Of a stretch of DNA of 38,274 nt, positions 19,208 to 27,311 are shown piece by piece. Origin of the DNA: Roseivivax isoporae LMG 25204. Lineage in GTDB: Bacteria > Pseudomonadota > Alphaproteobacteria > Rhodobacterales > Rhodobacteraceae. The stretch covers positions 1-38,274 of the forward strand of contig NZ_JAME01000039.1 of NCBI RefSeq assembly GCF_000521865.1, read 5' to 3'. A model generated the notes under the pieces. The model ran no database searches. It worked only from the letters and a program-made list of their open reading frames with translations, and was not told the DNA's origin. The position numbers and the translations under genes were made by a program. Position 1 is the stretch's first letter; each line of letters starts with the position of its first letter.

Positions 19208-19663
19208 ATGATCGAGCGTATCCTTTTCGTCTGCCTCGGCAACATCTGCCGCTCGCCGTCGGCCGAGGCGGTGCTGCGCGCGAAGGCGGCGGCGCGGGGC
19301 CTCTCGCTCGACATCGACAGCGCGGGCACCGGCGACTGGCACCTGGGCGAGCCGCCCTACGGGCCGATGCAGGCGGCCGCCCGGGCGCGGGGCTACGACC
19401 TATCGGGGCTCAGGGCGCGGCGGGTCGGCGCGGCGGATTTCGACCGCTTCGACCTCATCCTCGCCATGGACGCGGACAACCGGGCCGACCTCGCGAGGCT
19501 CGCGCCCGCGGGGGCCCGCGCGCGGCTCGCCATGTTCACCGACTACCTGCCCGACGGGGAGGCCGGCGCGGTGCCCGATCCCTATTACACCCGCGATTTC
19601 GACGGGACGCTCGACCTCGTGGAGCGGGCGTCCGACGGGCTTCTCGACGTGCTTGAACGCTGA
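19208..19663 (+). CDS. Low-molecular-weight protein tyrosine phosphatase
   Basis: The protein has 151 residues. The P-loop C-x5-R signature is CLGNICRS with nucleophile Cys9 and Arg15. The general-acid aspartate sits in DPYYTRDFDGTLDLVE near residue 119. Both features define the LMW-PTP family of cytoplasmic phosphatases. GGAGG about eight bases upstream supports the start. No tyrosine kinase or capsule gene is nearby, so a house-keeping role is more likely than exopolysaccharide control, but the substrate is unknown. It is divergent from cobB with a 65-base gap. Confidence 0.92.
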   Translation: MIERILFVCLGNICRSPSAEAVLRAKAAARGLSLDIDSAGTGDWHLGEPPYGPMQAAARARGYDLSGLRARRVGAADFDRFDLILAMDADNRADLARLAPAGARARLAMFTDYLPDGEAGAVPDPYYTRDFDGTLDLVERASDGLLDVLER

Positions 19664-19765
19664 TTCCGGGCCACAGGCGCCCGGTCCGGGCGGCATCGAC
19701 GCTTGCGGCGGATCACGCCGCGCGGATAGGCTCGCGCCGACATTCGACGACACAGGCATTTTCCC

Positions 19766-20545
19766 ATGACCCGAACGCTTTTCGCCCTTGCGGCCGCCAC
19801 GCTCGCGGCCGGTTGCGACGTCACGACGTTGCTGACCGAGGACAGCACGCGCGACCCGGCGCTGATCTGCCCGACCGGCAGCCCGACCGATTGCGCCTTC
19901 GTGAACGCGCCGGTTCGGATCGACGACGTGCCGACCCGCATCCCCGGGCGCGCCTACACCTTCTTTCCCATGGCGACAGAGCTGACCTTCGTGGACGGCG
20001 CGCGCCGGCAATGGCAGGCCCCGGCGGGCACGCTGACCGACGGCGCGTCGATCCCGCCGATCTTCGTGCCGATCGTGGGCGATCCGACCGATCCGCCGGT
20101 GCGCGGCGCGGCGGCGATCCACGACGCCTATTGCGGCATCGGCAACGAGAGCGGGCCGAACTTCCACGCCGCCGACTGGCCGGACGTGCACCGGATGTTC
20201 TACGATGCGCTGGTCGCGGGCGGCACGTCGGACCTGCGGGCCAAGGTCATGTTCGCGGCGGTCTACCTTGCCGGGCCGCGCTGGACGGTCCACCGGCCCG
20301 ACACCGACCCCGCGCGCGACCTCTCGACCGTGCCGGCGCCGCGCCTGCAGGAGGCCATGCGTTCGGCGCGCAGCTTCATCGAAACGACGGAGCCTGACCT
20401 TCCGACGCTCGAGCGCTACCTGATCTGGCTCGAGCGCCAGATGATCCGCGAACAGGCGCGGGCGCGTTCGGACGATGACCGGCCGGGTTCGTCCGAAAGC
20501 GGCGAGAGCGAAGGCTTCAGCGAGGGCAGCGGGCTCGAGCAGTAG
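19766..20545 (+). CDS. DUF1353-family lipoprotein
   Basis: A 259-residue exported lipoprotein. The signal MTRTLFALAAATLAAGC ends in a lipobox with Cys17. The central part, LTDGASIPPIF followed by AAAIHDAYC, is the DUF1353 signature, a small domain also common in phage genomes. A GNESGPNFHAADWPDVHRMFYDAL stretch continues it. The last 25 residues are rich in Ser, Glu and Gly. The function is unknown, and an enzymatic role has been suggested for the family only by its conserved His/Asp residues. The gene stands alone. No phage genes surround it, so it looks like a resident gene. Confidence 0.72.
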   Translation: MTRTLFALAAATLAAGCDVTTLLTEDSTRDPALICPTGSPTDCAFVNAPVRIDDVPTRIPGRAYTFFPMATELTFVDGARRQWQAPAGTLTDGASIPPIFVPIVGDPTDPPVRGAAAIHDAYCGIGNESGPNFHAADWPDVHRMFYDALVAGGTSDLRAKVMFAAVYLAGPRWTVHRPDTDPARDLSTVPAPRLQEAMRSARSFIETTEPDLPTLERYLIWLERQMIREQARARSDDDRPGSSESGESEGFSEGSGLEQ

Positions 20546-20602
20546 CGCGCGGACGCACGGTGCAGGACGGCCGCGCGCGGGAAACGGGAACGGAGGGGAT
20601 CC

Positions 20603-20980
20603 ATGAAACGCGTCGGCATCCTGAACGCGCAACTCTCACGTGTCGTGGCCGCACTTGGCCACGGCGACACGATCGTCATCGGCGATGCGGGGCTGCCGGT
20701 GCCGCTGGGCGTGCCATGCATCGACCTCGCGGTGCGGATTGGCGTGCCCTCCTTCTGGGAGGTGCTCGACACCGTGCTCGAGGAGATGCAGGTGGAACGC
20801 GCGGCCATCGCCGAGGAGGCACCGCAGGCGCTGCGCGCGCGCTTTGCCGAGCGGTTGCCGGTCGAGACCATGCCGCATGCGCAGCTCAAGGACGCGAGCA
20901 CGGGCGCGGTCTGCGTGGTGCGCACGGGCGAGGCCGTGCCCTACACCAACATCGTGCTCTGGAGCGGTGTCGCGTTCTGA
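20603..20980 (+). CDS. rbsD: D-ribose pyranase
   Basis: A 125-residue RbsD/FucU mutarotase that interconverts the pyranose and furanose forms of ribose. His20 and Asp28 (LGHGDTIVIGDAGLP) match the catalytic positions of the family. The C-terminal part carries HAQLKDAS and the terminal VPYTNIVLWSGVAF. An AACGGAGGGG ribosome site precedes the ATG. No ribose transporter, kinase or repressor is nearby, so this is an isolated copy. The sugar substrate is therefore inferred from family only. Confidence 0.87.
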   Translation: MKRVGILNAQLSRVVAALGHGDTIVIGDAGLPVPLGVPCIDLAVRIGVPSFWEVLDTVLEEMQVERAAIAEEAPQALRARFAERLPVETMPHAQLKDASTGAVCVVRTGEAVPYTNIVLWSGVAF

Positions 20981-20987
20981 CGCGGCT

Positions 20988-21506
20988 TCAGCTTTGCCGG
21001 CCCGCGGCGCCGGCACGCTGGCGGTAGACGATGCGCGCGACCACGCCGTCCTGCCGGACGAGATGCCAGAACGCCCCGGCCACATGCGCGGCGATGAGCG
21101 CGAGGAGCAGCCACGACGTCGCCACGTGCACCTGTCCTGCCAGCGCGGACCTGGTCAGGACGGCGGTGAGCCCGATAAGCGGCATGGCCACCAGCACCGC
21201 GTAGAACGCCCAGTGCGTTCCCCGCGAAATGCGCTGGATCATCGGCGGCTCGGTCTCGGACGGCGGCGGCACCCCCCGGTTGAGCCGCAGGTAAAAGCGC
21301 AGGAGCATGGCGACGAGGATCATCGATCCGAACCAGCCGTGCACCACCGCGTCCCCGGTCCAGCTGCCGCCCTCCCGCACCGATTCGAAGGCCCGGGCCA
21401 TGCCTTCGCCGCTCACGAATTGCAGGAAGACCAGCGCCACGACCAGCCAGTGCAGCGAGATCTGGGTCTGACCGTAATGGTCGCGGAAGGGCACGTATCT
21501 GGACAC
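20988..21506 (-). CDS. Cytochrome b561 family protein
   Basis: A four-helix dihaem membrane cytochrome of about 172 residues. It begins SRYVPFRDHYGQTQISLHWLVVALVFLQF after the initiator, and His residues occur in SLHW, VVHGWFGSM, RGTHWAFYAV and IAAHVAGAFWHL. These fit the four haem-ligand helices of prokaryotic b561, which carries electrons from the quinone pool. No ATG fits, and a GTG at 21506 preceded by GGAGGAG about ten bases upstream is chosen. The first in-frame ATG would add 42 residues that do not look like the family. Confidence 0.85.
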   Translation of the reverse strand: MSRYVPFRDHYGQTQISLHWLVVALVFLQFVSGEGMARAFESVREGGSWTGDAVVHGWFGSMILVAMLLRFYLRLNRGVPPPSETEPPMIQRISRGTHWAFYAVLVAMPLIGLTAVLTRSALAGQVHVATSWLLLALIAAHVAGAFWHLVRQDGVVARIVYRQRAGAAGRQS

Positions 21507-21680
21507 GGGGGGCAAGCTCCTCCGGTTGTGCGGTGTGTGGTGTCGCGCAAACAGGGAGGAGGGCCGGATGTTCCAGAACGCCGGAGCGTGCCGGAACGGA
21601 TGTGCTGGGATCACGCGCGCCGGGTCGTGCACGCGTGCGTCGGGATCGGGCGGCGGCCGGGACGGACGAGGCCTAGTGCC

Positions 21681-23483
21681 TCAGCCGTCCATCTTCAGCG
21701 CCGAGATGAACGCTTCCTGCGGAATCTCGACCTTGCCGAACTGGCGCATCTTCTTCTTGCCGGCCTTCTGCTTCTCGAGAAGCTTCTTCTTGCGCGTGGC
21801 GTCGCCGCCGTAGCACTTGGCGGTCACGTCCTTGCGCATGGCCGACAGGGTCTCGCGCGCGATCACCTTGCCGCCGATGGCCGCCTGGATCGGGATCTTG
21901 AACATGTGGCGCGGGATCAGCTCCTTGAGCTTCTCGCACATGGCGCGGCCGCGCATCTCGGCGCGTTCGCGGTGCACCATCATGGCGAGCGCGTCCACCG
22001 GCTCGTCGTTCACGAGGATCTGCATCTTCACGAGGTTGTCCTCGCGGTAGCCCAGCATCTCGTAGTCGAAGGACGCGTAGCCCTTGGTCACCGATTTCAG
22101 CCGATCGTAGAAGTCGAACACGACCTCGTTGAGCGGCAGGTCGTAGACCGCCATGGCGCGGCCCGCGACGTAGGTCAGGTCAAGCTGGATGCCGCGGCGT
22201 TCCTGGCAGAGCTTGAGCACGTCGCCCAGATACTCGTCCGGCACGAGGATCGTCGCCTTGATCCGCGGCTCCTCGATATGCGCGACATAGGTCATGTCGG
22301 GCATGTCGGCGGGATTGTGCAGGTCGCGCCGCTCGCCGTCCTTGGTGTAGAGGTGATAGATCACCGACGGCGCGGTGGTGATGAGCTCGATGTTGTACTC
22401 GCGCTCCAGCCGGTCGCGCACGACCTCGAGGTGCAAGAGCCCGAGGAAGCCGCAGCGGAAACCGAAGCCGAGCGCCGCGGACGTCTCCATCTCGTAGGTG
22501 AAGGAGGCATCGTTCAGCGCGAGCTTCTCGATCGCGTCCCGCATGTCCTCGAAATCGTTGGCGTCGACCGGGAAGAGGCCGCAGAACACCACCGGCACGG
22601 ACGGCTTGAAGCCCGGCAGCGGCGTCTCGGTCGGGCGCTTCACGTGGGTGATGGTGTCGCCGACGCGGGTGTCGCGGACCTGCTTGATCGAGGCGTTGAG
22701 ATAGCCGATCTCGCCCGGGCCGAGGGTTTCCACCGCCTTCATCGCGGGGCGATAGACGCCCACGTCGTCGACGTCGTAGGTGCCGCCCGTCTTCATCATG
22801 CGGATGCGGTCGCCCTTGCGCAGCGTGCCCTCCACGATGCGCACGATGCAGATGACGCCCAGGTACTGGTCGTACTTGCTGTCCACGAGCATCGCCTTGA
22901 GCGGCGCCTCGGGGTCGCCGGCTTCGGGCGGTGGCAGGCGGGTCACGATCGCCTCGAGAACGTCGGGGATGCCGACCCCGGTCTTGGCCGAGATCAGGCA
23001 GGCCTCGGAGGCGTCGATGCCGATCACGTCCTCGATCTGCGCGCGGACCCGTTCGACATCCGCCGCGGGCAGGTCGATCTTGTTCAGGACCGGCACGATC
23101 TCGTGGTCGGCGTCGATGGCGGTGTAGACGTTGGCGAGCGTCTGCGCCTCGACGCCCTGCGTCGCGTCCACGACGAGCAGCGAGCCCTCGACCGCCTGCA
23201 TCGACCGCGCCACCTCGTAGGCGAAATCTACGTGCCCCGGCGTGTCGATCAGGTTCAGCACGTAGGTCTCGCCATCCTTGGCCGGATACTCGATCCGGAC
23301 GGTGTTGGCCTTGATGGTGATGCCGCGCTCGCGCTCGATATCCATGGAATCGAGCAGCTGTTCCTGCATGTCGCGTTCGGCGACGGTGCCGGTGAGCTGG
23401 ATCAGCCGGTCGGCCAGGGTGGATTTCCCGTGGTCGATGTGGGCGACGATGGAGAAGTTGCGGATGCGCGAGGTCGGGGTCAT
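21681..23483 (-). CDS. lepA: Elongation factor 4 (ribosome back-translocating GTPase)
   Basis: A translational GTPase of 600 residues, the standard LepA length. [14 protein letters not shown] (G1), RGITIKA (G2), DTPGHVDF (G3) and NKIDLP (G4) are in order. The LepA-specific C-terminal end, [19 protein letters not shown], is intact. The start [19 protein letters not shown] is preferred. An ATG three codons upstream (23492) is possible. A -35/-10 pair lies so close that the transcript may begin at the ATG itself, and no Shine-Dalgarno sequence is visible. Confidence 0.96.
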   Translation of the reverse strand: MTPTSRIRNFSIVAHIDHGKSTLADRLIQLTGTVAERDMQEQLLDSMDIERERGITIKANTVRIEYPAKDGETYVLNLIDTPGHVDFAYEVARSMQAVEGSLLVVDATQGVEAQTLANVYTAIDADHEIVPVLNKIDLPAADVERVRAQIEDVIGIDASEACLISAKTGVGIPDVLEAIVTRLPPPEAGDPEAPLKAMLVDSKYDQYLGVICIVRIVEGTLRKGDRIRMMKTGGTYDVDDVGVYRPAMKAVETLGPGEIGYLNASIKQVRDTRVGDTITHVKRPTETPLPGFKPSVPVVFCGLFPVDANDFEDMRDAIEKLALNDASFTYEMETSAALGFGFRCGFLGLLHLEVVRDRLEREYNIELITTAPSVIYHLYTKDGERRDLHNPADMPDMTYVAHIEEPRIKATILVPDEYLGDVLKLCQERRGIQLDLTYVAGRAMAVYDLPLNEVVFDFYDRLKSVTKGYASFDYEMLGYREDNLVKMQILVNDEPVDALAMMVHRERAEMRGRAMCEKLKELIPRHMFKIPIQAAIGGKVIARETLSAMRKDVTAKCYGGDATRKKKLLEKQKAGKKKMRQFGKVEIPQEAFISALKMDG

Positions 23484-23489
23484 GTCGCG

Positions 23490-23518
23490 CATATGACGCG
23501 GGGGGCGTGAACGGTCAA
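23490..23518 (-). promoter_or_regulatory. Candidate lepA promoter abutting the start codon
   Basis: Minus strand TTGACC (23518-23513), a 17-base spacer, then CATATG (23495-23490). The predicted start lies seven bases on, at the A of the lepA ATG (23483). Confidence 0.4.
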
Positions 23519-23637
23519 GGTGGCGTGACGGCGCGCGGGTGCGGTCGGAACACCCGCGCGCCGTCGGGGGTTCGGCCCCCGAGACCCGGGCGCGATCCCG
23601 CCCGGGGAAACGGCAATGCAGGATGGAGAGAGACATC

Positions 23638-23922
23638 ATGGCAGAGATCGCGGCGAAGGTGACCGTGCGGGGCAAGGTGCAGGGCGTGGGCTACCGCGCC
23701 TACGTGCAGGAAAAGGCCGCGGGCGCGCATGTGCGGGGCTGGGTGCGCAATGCCGAGGACGGCTCGGTCGAGGCGCTGCTCGCGGGCGAGGCGCTCGACA
23801 TCGAGAAGGTCGTGCAGGAGATGCGCGGCGGGCCGTCCGGGGCGCAGGTCGAGGACGTGCAGAGCGCGCCGGCCTCGACCGACGAGGCGCGCGGCTGCAA
23901 GGATCTGGTGGTTCGCCAGTAA
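23638..23922 (+). CDS. acyP: Acylphosphatase
   Basis: A 94-residue enzyme that hydrolyses acyl phosphates such as acetyl phosphate or carbamoyl phosphate. The signature [15 protein letters not shown] contains catalytic Arg20, and Asn38 in GWVRN is the second catalytic residue. The length is normal for the family. GGAGAG upstream supports 23638, and an in-frame ATG five codons earlier is less likely. Divergent from lepA. Confidence 0.94.
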   Translation: MAEIAAKVTVRGKVQGVGYRAYVQEKAAGAHVRGWVRNAEDGSVEALLAGEALDIEKVVQEMRGGPSGAQVEDVQSAPASTDEARGCKDLVVRQ

Positions 23923-24061
23923 AGTGCCCTGATCGTCACGGTCCGACGCGTTGGTGAATTGAAAAATCCGTCTGCCTGCGGCATGTTGCGAAGCATCGGC
24001 AGTTGTGCCGGGCGACGCGGCCGAAAGAACGCCGCACCCGGCAGGGACAAGGGACAGGCGG

Positions 24062-24415
24062 ATGAGGAACTTCGTATGGATCGTGGCGGCGGGCCTTGCG
24101 CTCGCGGCCTGCGGAGGCGGCGAGCGCGTGACGCGGGGCTATGTCGCGCCGGGGCCGAGCTTTGCCAACGGCCCGATCAAGAACGCGTGCCTGGGCAGCG
24201 ATCGCTCGGCACGGAACCCGCGGCTCTGCGGATGCATCCAGTCTGTGGCGGACAGCTCGCTGTCGAACTCCGAGCAGCGCCTCGCCGTGACGTTCTTCAA
24301 GGATCCGCATCGCGCGCAGGAAATCCGGCAGTCGGACCGGCCGAACCACGAGCGCATGTGGACGAACTACAAGGCGTTCACCAACCGGGCCGAGCAGATC
24401 TGCCGCGGGCTCTGA
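24062..24415 (+). CDS. Small Cys-containing lipoprotein of Rhodobacterales
   Basis: The protein has 117 residues. The signal peptide ends LALAAC, a lipobox with Cys17. The mature part contains NACLGSDRSARNPRLCGCIQ and a terminal Cys near EQIC, so disulfides in the periplasm are likely. The pattern C...LCGCIQSVAD...QR...FFKDPHRAQEIRQSD is a short protein I recognise as widespread in Rhodobacteraceae, sometimes labelled an arginine transporter without evidence. No function can be assigned. The TGA stop lies in a palindrome shared with the convergent esterase gene. Confidence 0.75.
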   Translation: MRNFVWIVAAGLALAACGGGERVTRGYVAPGPSFANGPIKNACLGSDRSARNPRLCGCIQSVADSSLSNSEQRLAVTFFKDPHRAQEIRQSDRPNHERMWTNYKAFTNRAEQICRGL

Positions 24416-24428
24416 GCCGGCCGGCTCA
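24413..24428. terminator. Palindrome bounded by two convergent stop codons
   Basis: TGAGCCGGCCGGCTCA is a perfect 16-base palindrome. Its first three bases are the stop of the lipoprotein gene and its last three are the stop of the esterase gene on the other strand. It may act as a weak shared terminator. There is no T-run. Confidence 0.4.
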
Positions 24429-25190
24429 CCCGGCGCTGTCGAGGAAGGCGCGCACCGACGCCTCGAAGTCGCGCGGTTTTTCCGCGTGGAGCCAGTGGCC
24501 CGCGCCGTTCATCCGCACGAAGCGCGCCTGCGGGAACAGCGCGCGGATCGCCGGCCGGTGGTCCGTCGTGACGTAGTCGCTGTTCGCCCCCGTCAGGAAC
24601 AGGGTCGGGCCCTCGAAGCTGCCCTCGATCTCGGGCCAGCCGAGGATCTTCGGCATCTCGCGCGCCAGCGTGTCGAGGTTCAGGGTCCAGGCCTTTTCGC
24701 GGATGTCGAGCGACTGCGTGAAGAAGCTCTGCAACGTCGGGTCGGGCACCGAGCGTGCAAGCTGCGCGGCAGCGTCCGAGCGTTTCTCGACCGTCGAGAG
24801 GTCGACCGCGCGCATGGCCTCGATGAACTGCATCTGGCTGTGCGTGTAGGCGACGGGCGCAATATCCGCGACCACGAGCCGCGCGACCTTGTCGGGGTCG
24901 GTCAGCGCGAGCGCCATCGCCGCCTTGCCCCCCATGGAGTGCCCCACCACGTCCGCACGTCCGCCATGGGCGTCGATCACCTCTGCGAGGTCGGCGGCGA
25001 GGTCGGGATAGCCGTGGGTGTCGGTCCAGCGGCTTTGCCCGTGGTTGCGCATGTCGACGGCGATGACCTGCCGCGTGTCCGAGAGCCGTCTCGCGATGAC
25101 GCCCCAGTTGCGCGCGGAGCCGAAGAGCCCGTGCACGATGACGAGCGGAGGGGTGTCGGTCGGGTCGCCGTGCAGGATCGTGTTCAGCAT
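24426..25190 (-). CDS. Alpha/beta-fold esterase (YbfF-like)
   Basis: A 254-residue alpha/beta hydrolase. VIVHGLFGSARNWG forms the oxyanion loop, GHSMGGKAAMALAL holds the nucleophile Ser near residue 94, and GAGHWLHAEKP near the C-terminus holds the catalytic His. MRNHGQS and the general layout resemble E. coli YbfF, an esterase active on short acyl and malonyl-CoA-type substrates, but the natural substrate here is unknown. There is no signal peptide, so it is cytoplasmic. No Shine-Dalgarno sequence precedes the ATG, and TAAGCC lies six bases upstream. Confidence 0.88.
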   Translation of the reverse strand: MLNTILHGDPTDTPPLVIVHGLFGSARNWGVIARRLSDTRQVIAVDMRNHGQSRWTDTHGYPDLAADLAEVIDAHGGRADVVGHSMGGKAAMALALTDPDKVARLVVADIAPVAYTHSQMQFIEAMRAVDLSTVEKRSDAAAQLARSVPDPTLQSFFTQSLDIREKAWTLNLDTLAREMPKILGWPEIEGSFEGPTLFLTGANSDYVTTDHRPAIRALFPQARFVRMNGAGHWLHAEKPRDFEASVRAFLDSAG

Positions 25191-25269
25191 GCCGCAGGCT
25201 TAGCGCGCCGGCCGGCGCGGCGCCAGTGGGGGATGTGCAGCGCGGCCCGGCCGGGCTAGCCTTGGTGCC

Positions 25270-25644
25270 ATGGAACTCTCCGCCGACCTCGCCGCCCGTG
25301 CGGCCCGCATCGACACGCTGCTCGCGGACCGCCTGGGCGCGCGCAAGGGACGGCTCGCGATGCGCGCGGTGCGTCTCGGCCGGCGGCTGCCGAAGGGCGT
25401 GCGCGCGGATCTCAGGCGGATCGACGCGGCGCTGCAGATCGCGGGCCATCCGCGCCTGTCCGCGACGCTCGACCGCGCGGCGCTCATGGCCGCGGCGGGA
25501 CGGATCGAGGCGCATCTCAAGGACATCGATCGGCGGGACGTGCGGAAAGGACGGCTCCTCGGCGTGCTCGCCGTGATCCTCGCAAACGTCCTGATCCTGA
25601 CCGCGCTGCTGGTCGCGGTCCTGCGCTGGCGCGGCTTCGTCTGA
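25270..25644 (+). CDS. Hypothetical C-terminally anchored membrane protein
   Basis: A 124-residue basic protein. Residues 1-95 are helical and rich in Arg, Ala and Leu, and one hydrophobic helix (LLGVLAVILANVLILTALLVAVL) fills about residues 96-117. It probably sits in the inner membrane with its N-terminus in the cytoplasm. I do not recognise the family. No Shine-Dalgarno sequence precedes the ATG, but TAGCCT ends seven bases before it. The first two thirds could form coiled coil or helix-bundle structure. It converges closely with the SH3-domain gene (10-base gap). Confidence 0.6.
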   Translation: MELSADLAARAARIDTLLADRLGARKGRLAMRAVRLGRRLPKGVRADLRRIDAALQIAGHPRLSATLDRAALMAAAGRIEAHLKDIDRRDVRKGRLLGVLAVILANVLILTALLVAVLRWRGFV

Positions 25645-25654
25645 GAGGAGCGGC

Positions 25655-26161
25655 CTAGTCGCGCACCTCGTCCGGCGCGACGCCCCAGAGCGCGGTCTTG
25701 CGCGCCCAGCCGCTGTGCCCGTTGACCTCGAGCATGCACCACTCGGTCAGACATTCGCCGAGCCTCGCGATCACGCCGACCCCGAGCTTTGCCGTCAGCT
25801 GCGCGCCCTCCGCGGGACGCGCGTGCAGGTCCAGCATGTCCTCCTCGACGATGACCGTGCGCACGCCCGACAGGAGCGAGTAGTGCACCCAGCCGCCGGC
25901 GCCGTCCCGGTCGCGCACCCGGCGCCAGTGACCGTATTCGGCGGTGATCTCGAGCGGCATGTCGCGCCGCACGTAGACCCAGTCGATGCGGTGGGTCAGC
26001 GACGGGCCGCGCCGCACGTTGCCCTCGGCGGCCTTCATCGAGACGAAGCGTGGCAGAGGCAGATTCGTGACCGGTCCGCGCTCGGTCTCGCGCGCGGATG
26101 CGGACCCCGCCACGGCCGCGACGAGGACGGCCAGCGCCCAACCCCTGAACCCTCGGATCAT
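25655..26161 (-). CDS. Exported SH3-domain protein
   Basis: A 168-residue protein with a signal peptide (MIRGFRGWALAVLVAAVAGSASA) and two SH3-like modules of the bacterial SH3_4 type. The first carries SMKAAEGNVRRGPSLTHRIDWVY and the second covers DLHARPAEGAQLTAKLGVGVIARLGECLTEWCMLEVNGHSGWARK. Such periplasmic proteins are thought to bind cell-wall peptides. A pair of Cys residues in the second module may form a disulfide. The start fits the signal peptide. A frame open further upstream has no support. Divergent from the 2-hydroxyacid dehydrogenase. Confidence 0.82.
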   Translation of the reverse strand: MIRGFRGWALAVLVAAVAGSASARETERGPVTNLPLPRFVSMKAAEGNVRRGPSLTHRIDWVYVRRDMPLEITAEYGHWRRVRDRDGAGGWVHYSLLSGVRTVIVEEDMLDLHARPAEGAQLTAKLGVGVIARLGECLTEWCMLEVNGHSGWARKTALWGVAPDEVRD

Positions 26162-26268
26162 GTCCTGTGTCCTGCTCGGTTTTTGTCGGCCGGGGTTCTT
26201 GTGCCCCGTCCAGTCTTGCGACACTGTGCCCCGAAAGATTGTTGCTTGGAAGACGGGGGAGACCGGCC

Positions 26269-27255
26269 ATGCCATCTAAGCGGCTGAGTGTTGTCGTCAC
26301 GCGACGCTTGCCCGATGTGGTCGAGACGCGCCTGTCGGAACTGTTCGACGTGCGCCTGCGCGACGACGACACGCCCATGTCGCGCGCGGCTCTCGTGGCC
26401 GCCATCCAGGACGCCGACGTCCTGGTCCCCACCGTCACCGACACGATCGACGCGGGCCTCATCGGGCAGGCGGGCGAGCGGCTGAAGCTGATCGCGAATT
26501 TCGGCGCCGGTGTCGACCATATCGACGTGGACACCGCGCGGTCGCGCGGGATCCTCGTGTCCAACACGCCGGGCGTGGTGACCGAGGACACCGCCGACAT
26601 GGTCATGGCGCTGATCCTCGGCGTCACCCGACGCATTCCCGAGGGCCTGTCCGTCATGCAGGCGGGCAACTGGCGCGGCTGGGCGCCGACCGCGTTCCTC
26701 GGCGGGCGGATCGGCGGCAAGCGGCTCGGCATCCTCGGGATGGGGCGGATCGGGCAGGCGGTGGCGCGCCGGGCGCGCGCCTTCGGGATGCAGGTCCACT
26801 ACCACAACCGCCGGCGCCTGCGCCCCGAGATCGAGGAATCGGTCGAGGCCACGTACTGGGAAAGCCTCGACCAGATGCTGGCACGCATGGACGTGGTGTC
26901 GGTCAACTGCCCGCACACGCCCGCGACGTTCCACCTGCTGAACGCGCGGCGGCTGCAGCTCATGAAGCCGTCGGCGGTGGTGGTGAACACCTCGCGCGGC
27001 GAGGTCATCGACGAGAACGCGCTGGTGCGCATGCTGCGCGCCGGGGAACTGGCCGGTGCCGGGCTCGACGTCTACGAGCGCGGCGTCGACGTGAACCCGG
27101 AACTGCGCGACCTGGCGAATGTCGTGCTGCTGCCGCACATGGGGTCGGCCACGCGCGAGGGCCGCGTCGAGATGGGCGAGAAGGTCATCATCAACGTCAA
27201 GACCTTTGCCGACGGCCACCGGCCGCCCGACCAGGTCGTGCCGGCGATGCTCTGA
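26269..27255 (+). CDS. D-isomer specific 2-hydroxyacid dehydrogenase (glyoxylate/hydroxypyruvate reductase-like)
   Basis: A 328-residue NAD(P)H-dependent enzyme. The nucleotide-binding motif LGILGMGRIGQAVARRARAFGM lies near residue 157. Catalytic Arg243 is in NTSRGEVIDE, and His290 is in LPHMGSAT. The C-terminal GLDVYERGVDVNPEL carries the acidic partner region. The pattern is closest to the glyoxylate reductase (GyaR-type) group. Formate or phosphoglycerate dehydrogenases differ in length and motifs. The start is supported by GGGGGAG seven bases upstream. Convergent with the response regulator gene. Confidence 0.87.
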   Translation: MPSKRLSVVVTRRLPDVVETRLSELFDVRLRDDDTPMSRAALVAAIQDADVLVPTVTDTIDAGLIGQAGERLKLIANFGAGVDHIDVDTARSRGILVSNTPGVVTEDTADMVMALILGVTRRIPEGLSVMQAGNWRGWAPTAFLGGRIGGKRLGILGMGRIGQAVARRARAFGMQVHYHNRRRLRPEIEESVEATYWESLDQMLARMDVVSVNCPHTPATFHLLNARRLQLMKPSAVVVNTSRGEVIDENALVRMLRAGELAGAGLDVYERGVDVNPELRDLANVVLLPHMGSATREGRVEMGEKVIINVKTFADGHRPPDQVVPAML

Positions 27256-27283
27256 CGGGCGACCGTCTCCCCGAGAACCGGAC

Positions 27284-27311
27284 AAAAAAAGGCCGGGCAC
27301 AAAGCCCGGCC
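27284..27311 (-). terminator. Strong intrinsic terminator downstream of the response regulator
   Basis: On the minus strand GGCCGGGC (27311-27304) and GCCCGGCC (27298-27291) form a perfect 8-base stem with a five-base loop, followed directly by seven T. The T-run lies on the minus-strand side, so it ends transcripts coming from the response regulator. On the plus strand only the hairpin faces the dehydrogenase gene. Confidence 0.9.

Noticed and set aside
21571-21596. GAAC/GTTC repeats between cytochrome b561 and lepA considered as an SOS box
   Set aside because: The two GAAC units are 14 bases apart. The alphaproteobacterial LexA site needs a direct repeat with seven bases between.
21568-21813. 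Short plus-strand ORF with a good ribosome site (GGAGGAGG) starting MFQNAGACRNG
   Set aside because: More than half of it is antisense to the 3' end of lepA, and the translation is Ser/Arg/Gly-rich without motif. The ribosome-site match is likely chance.
20640-23510. 956-codon open frame on the plus strand across rbsD, cytochrome b561 and lepA
   Set aside because: Antisense or frame-shifted to real genes with good motifs. The translation is low complexity and carries no recognisable domain.
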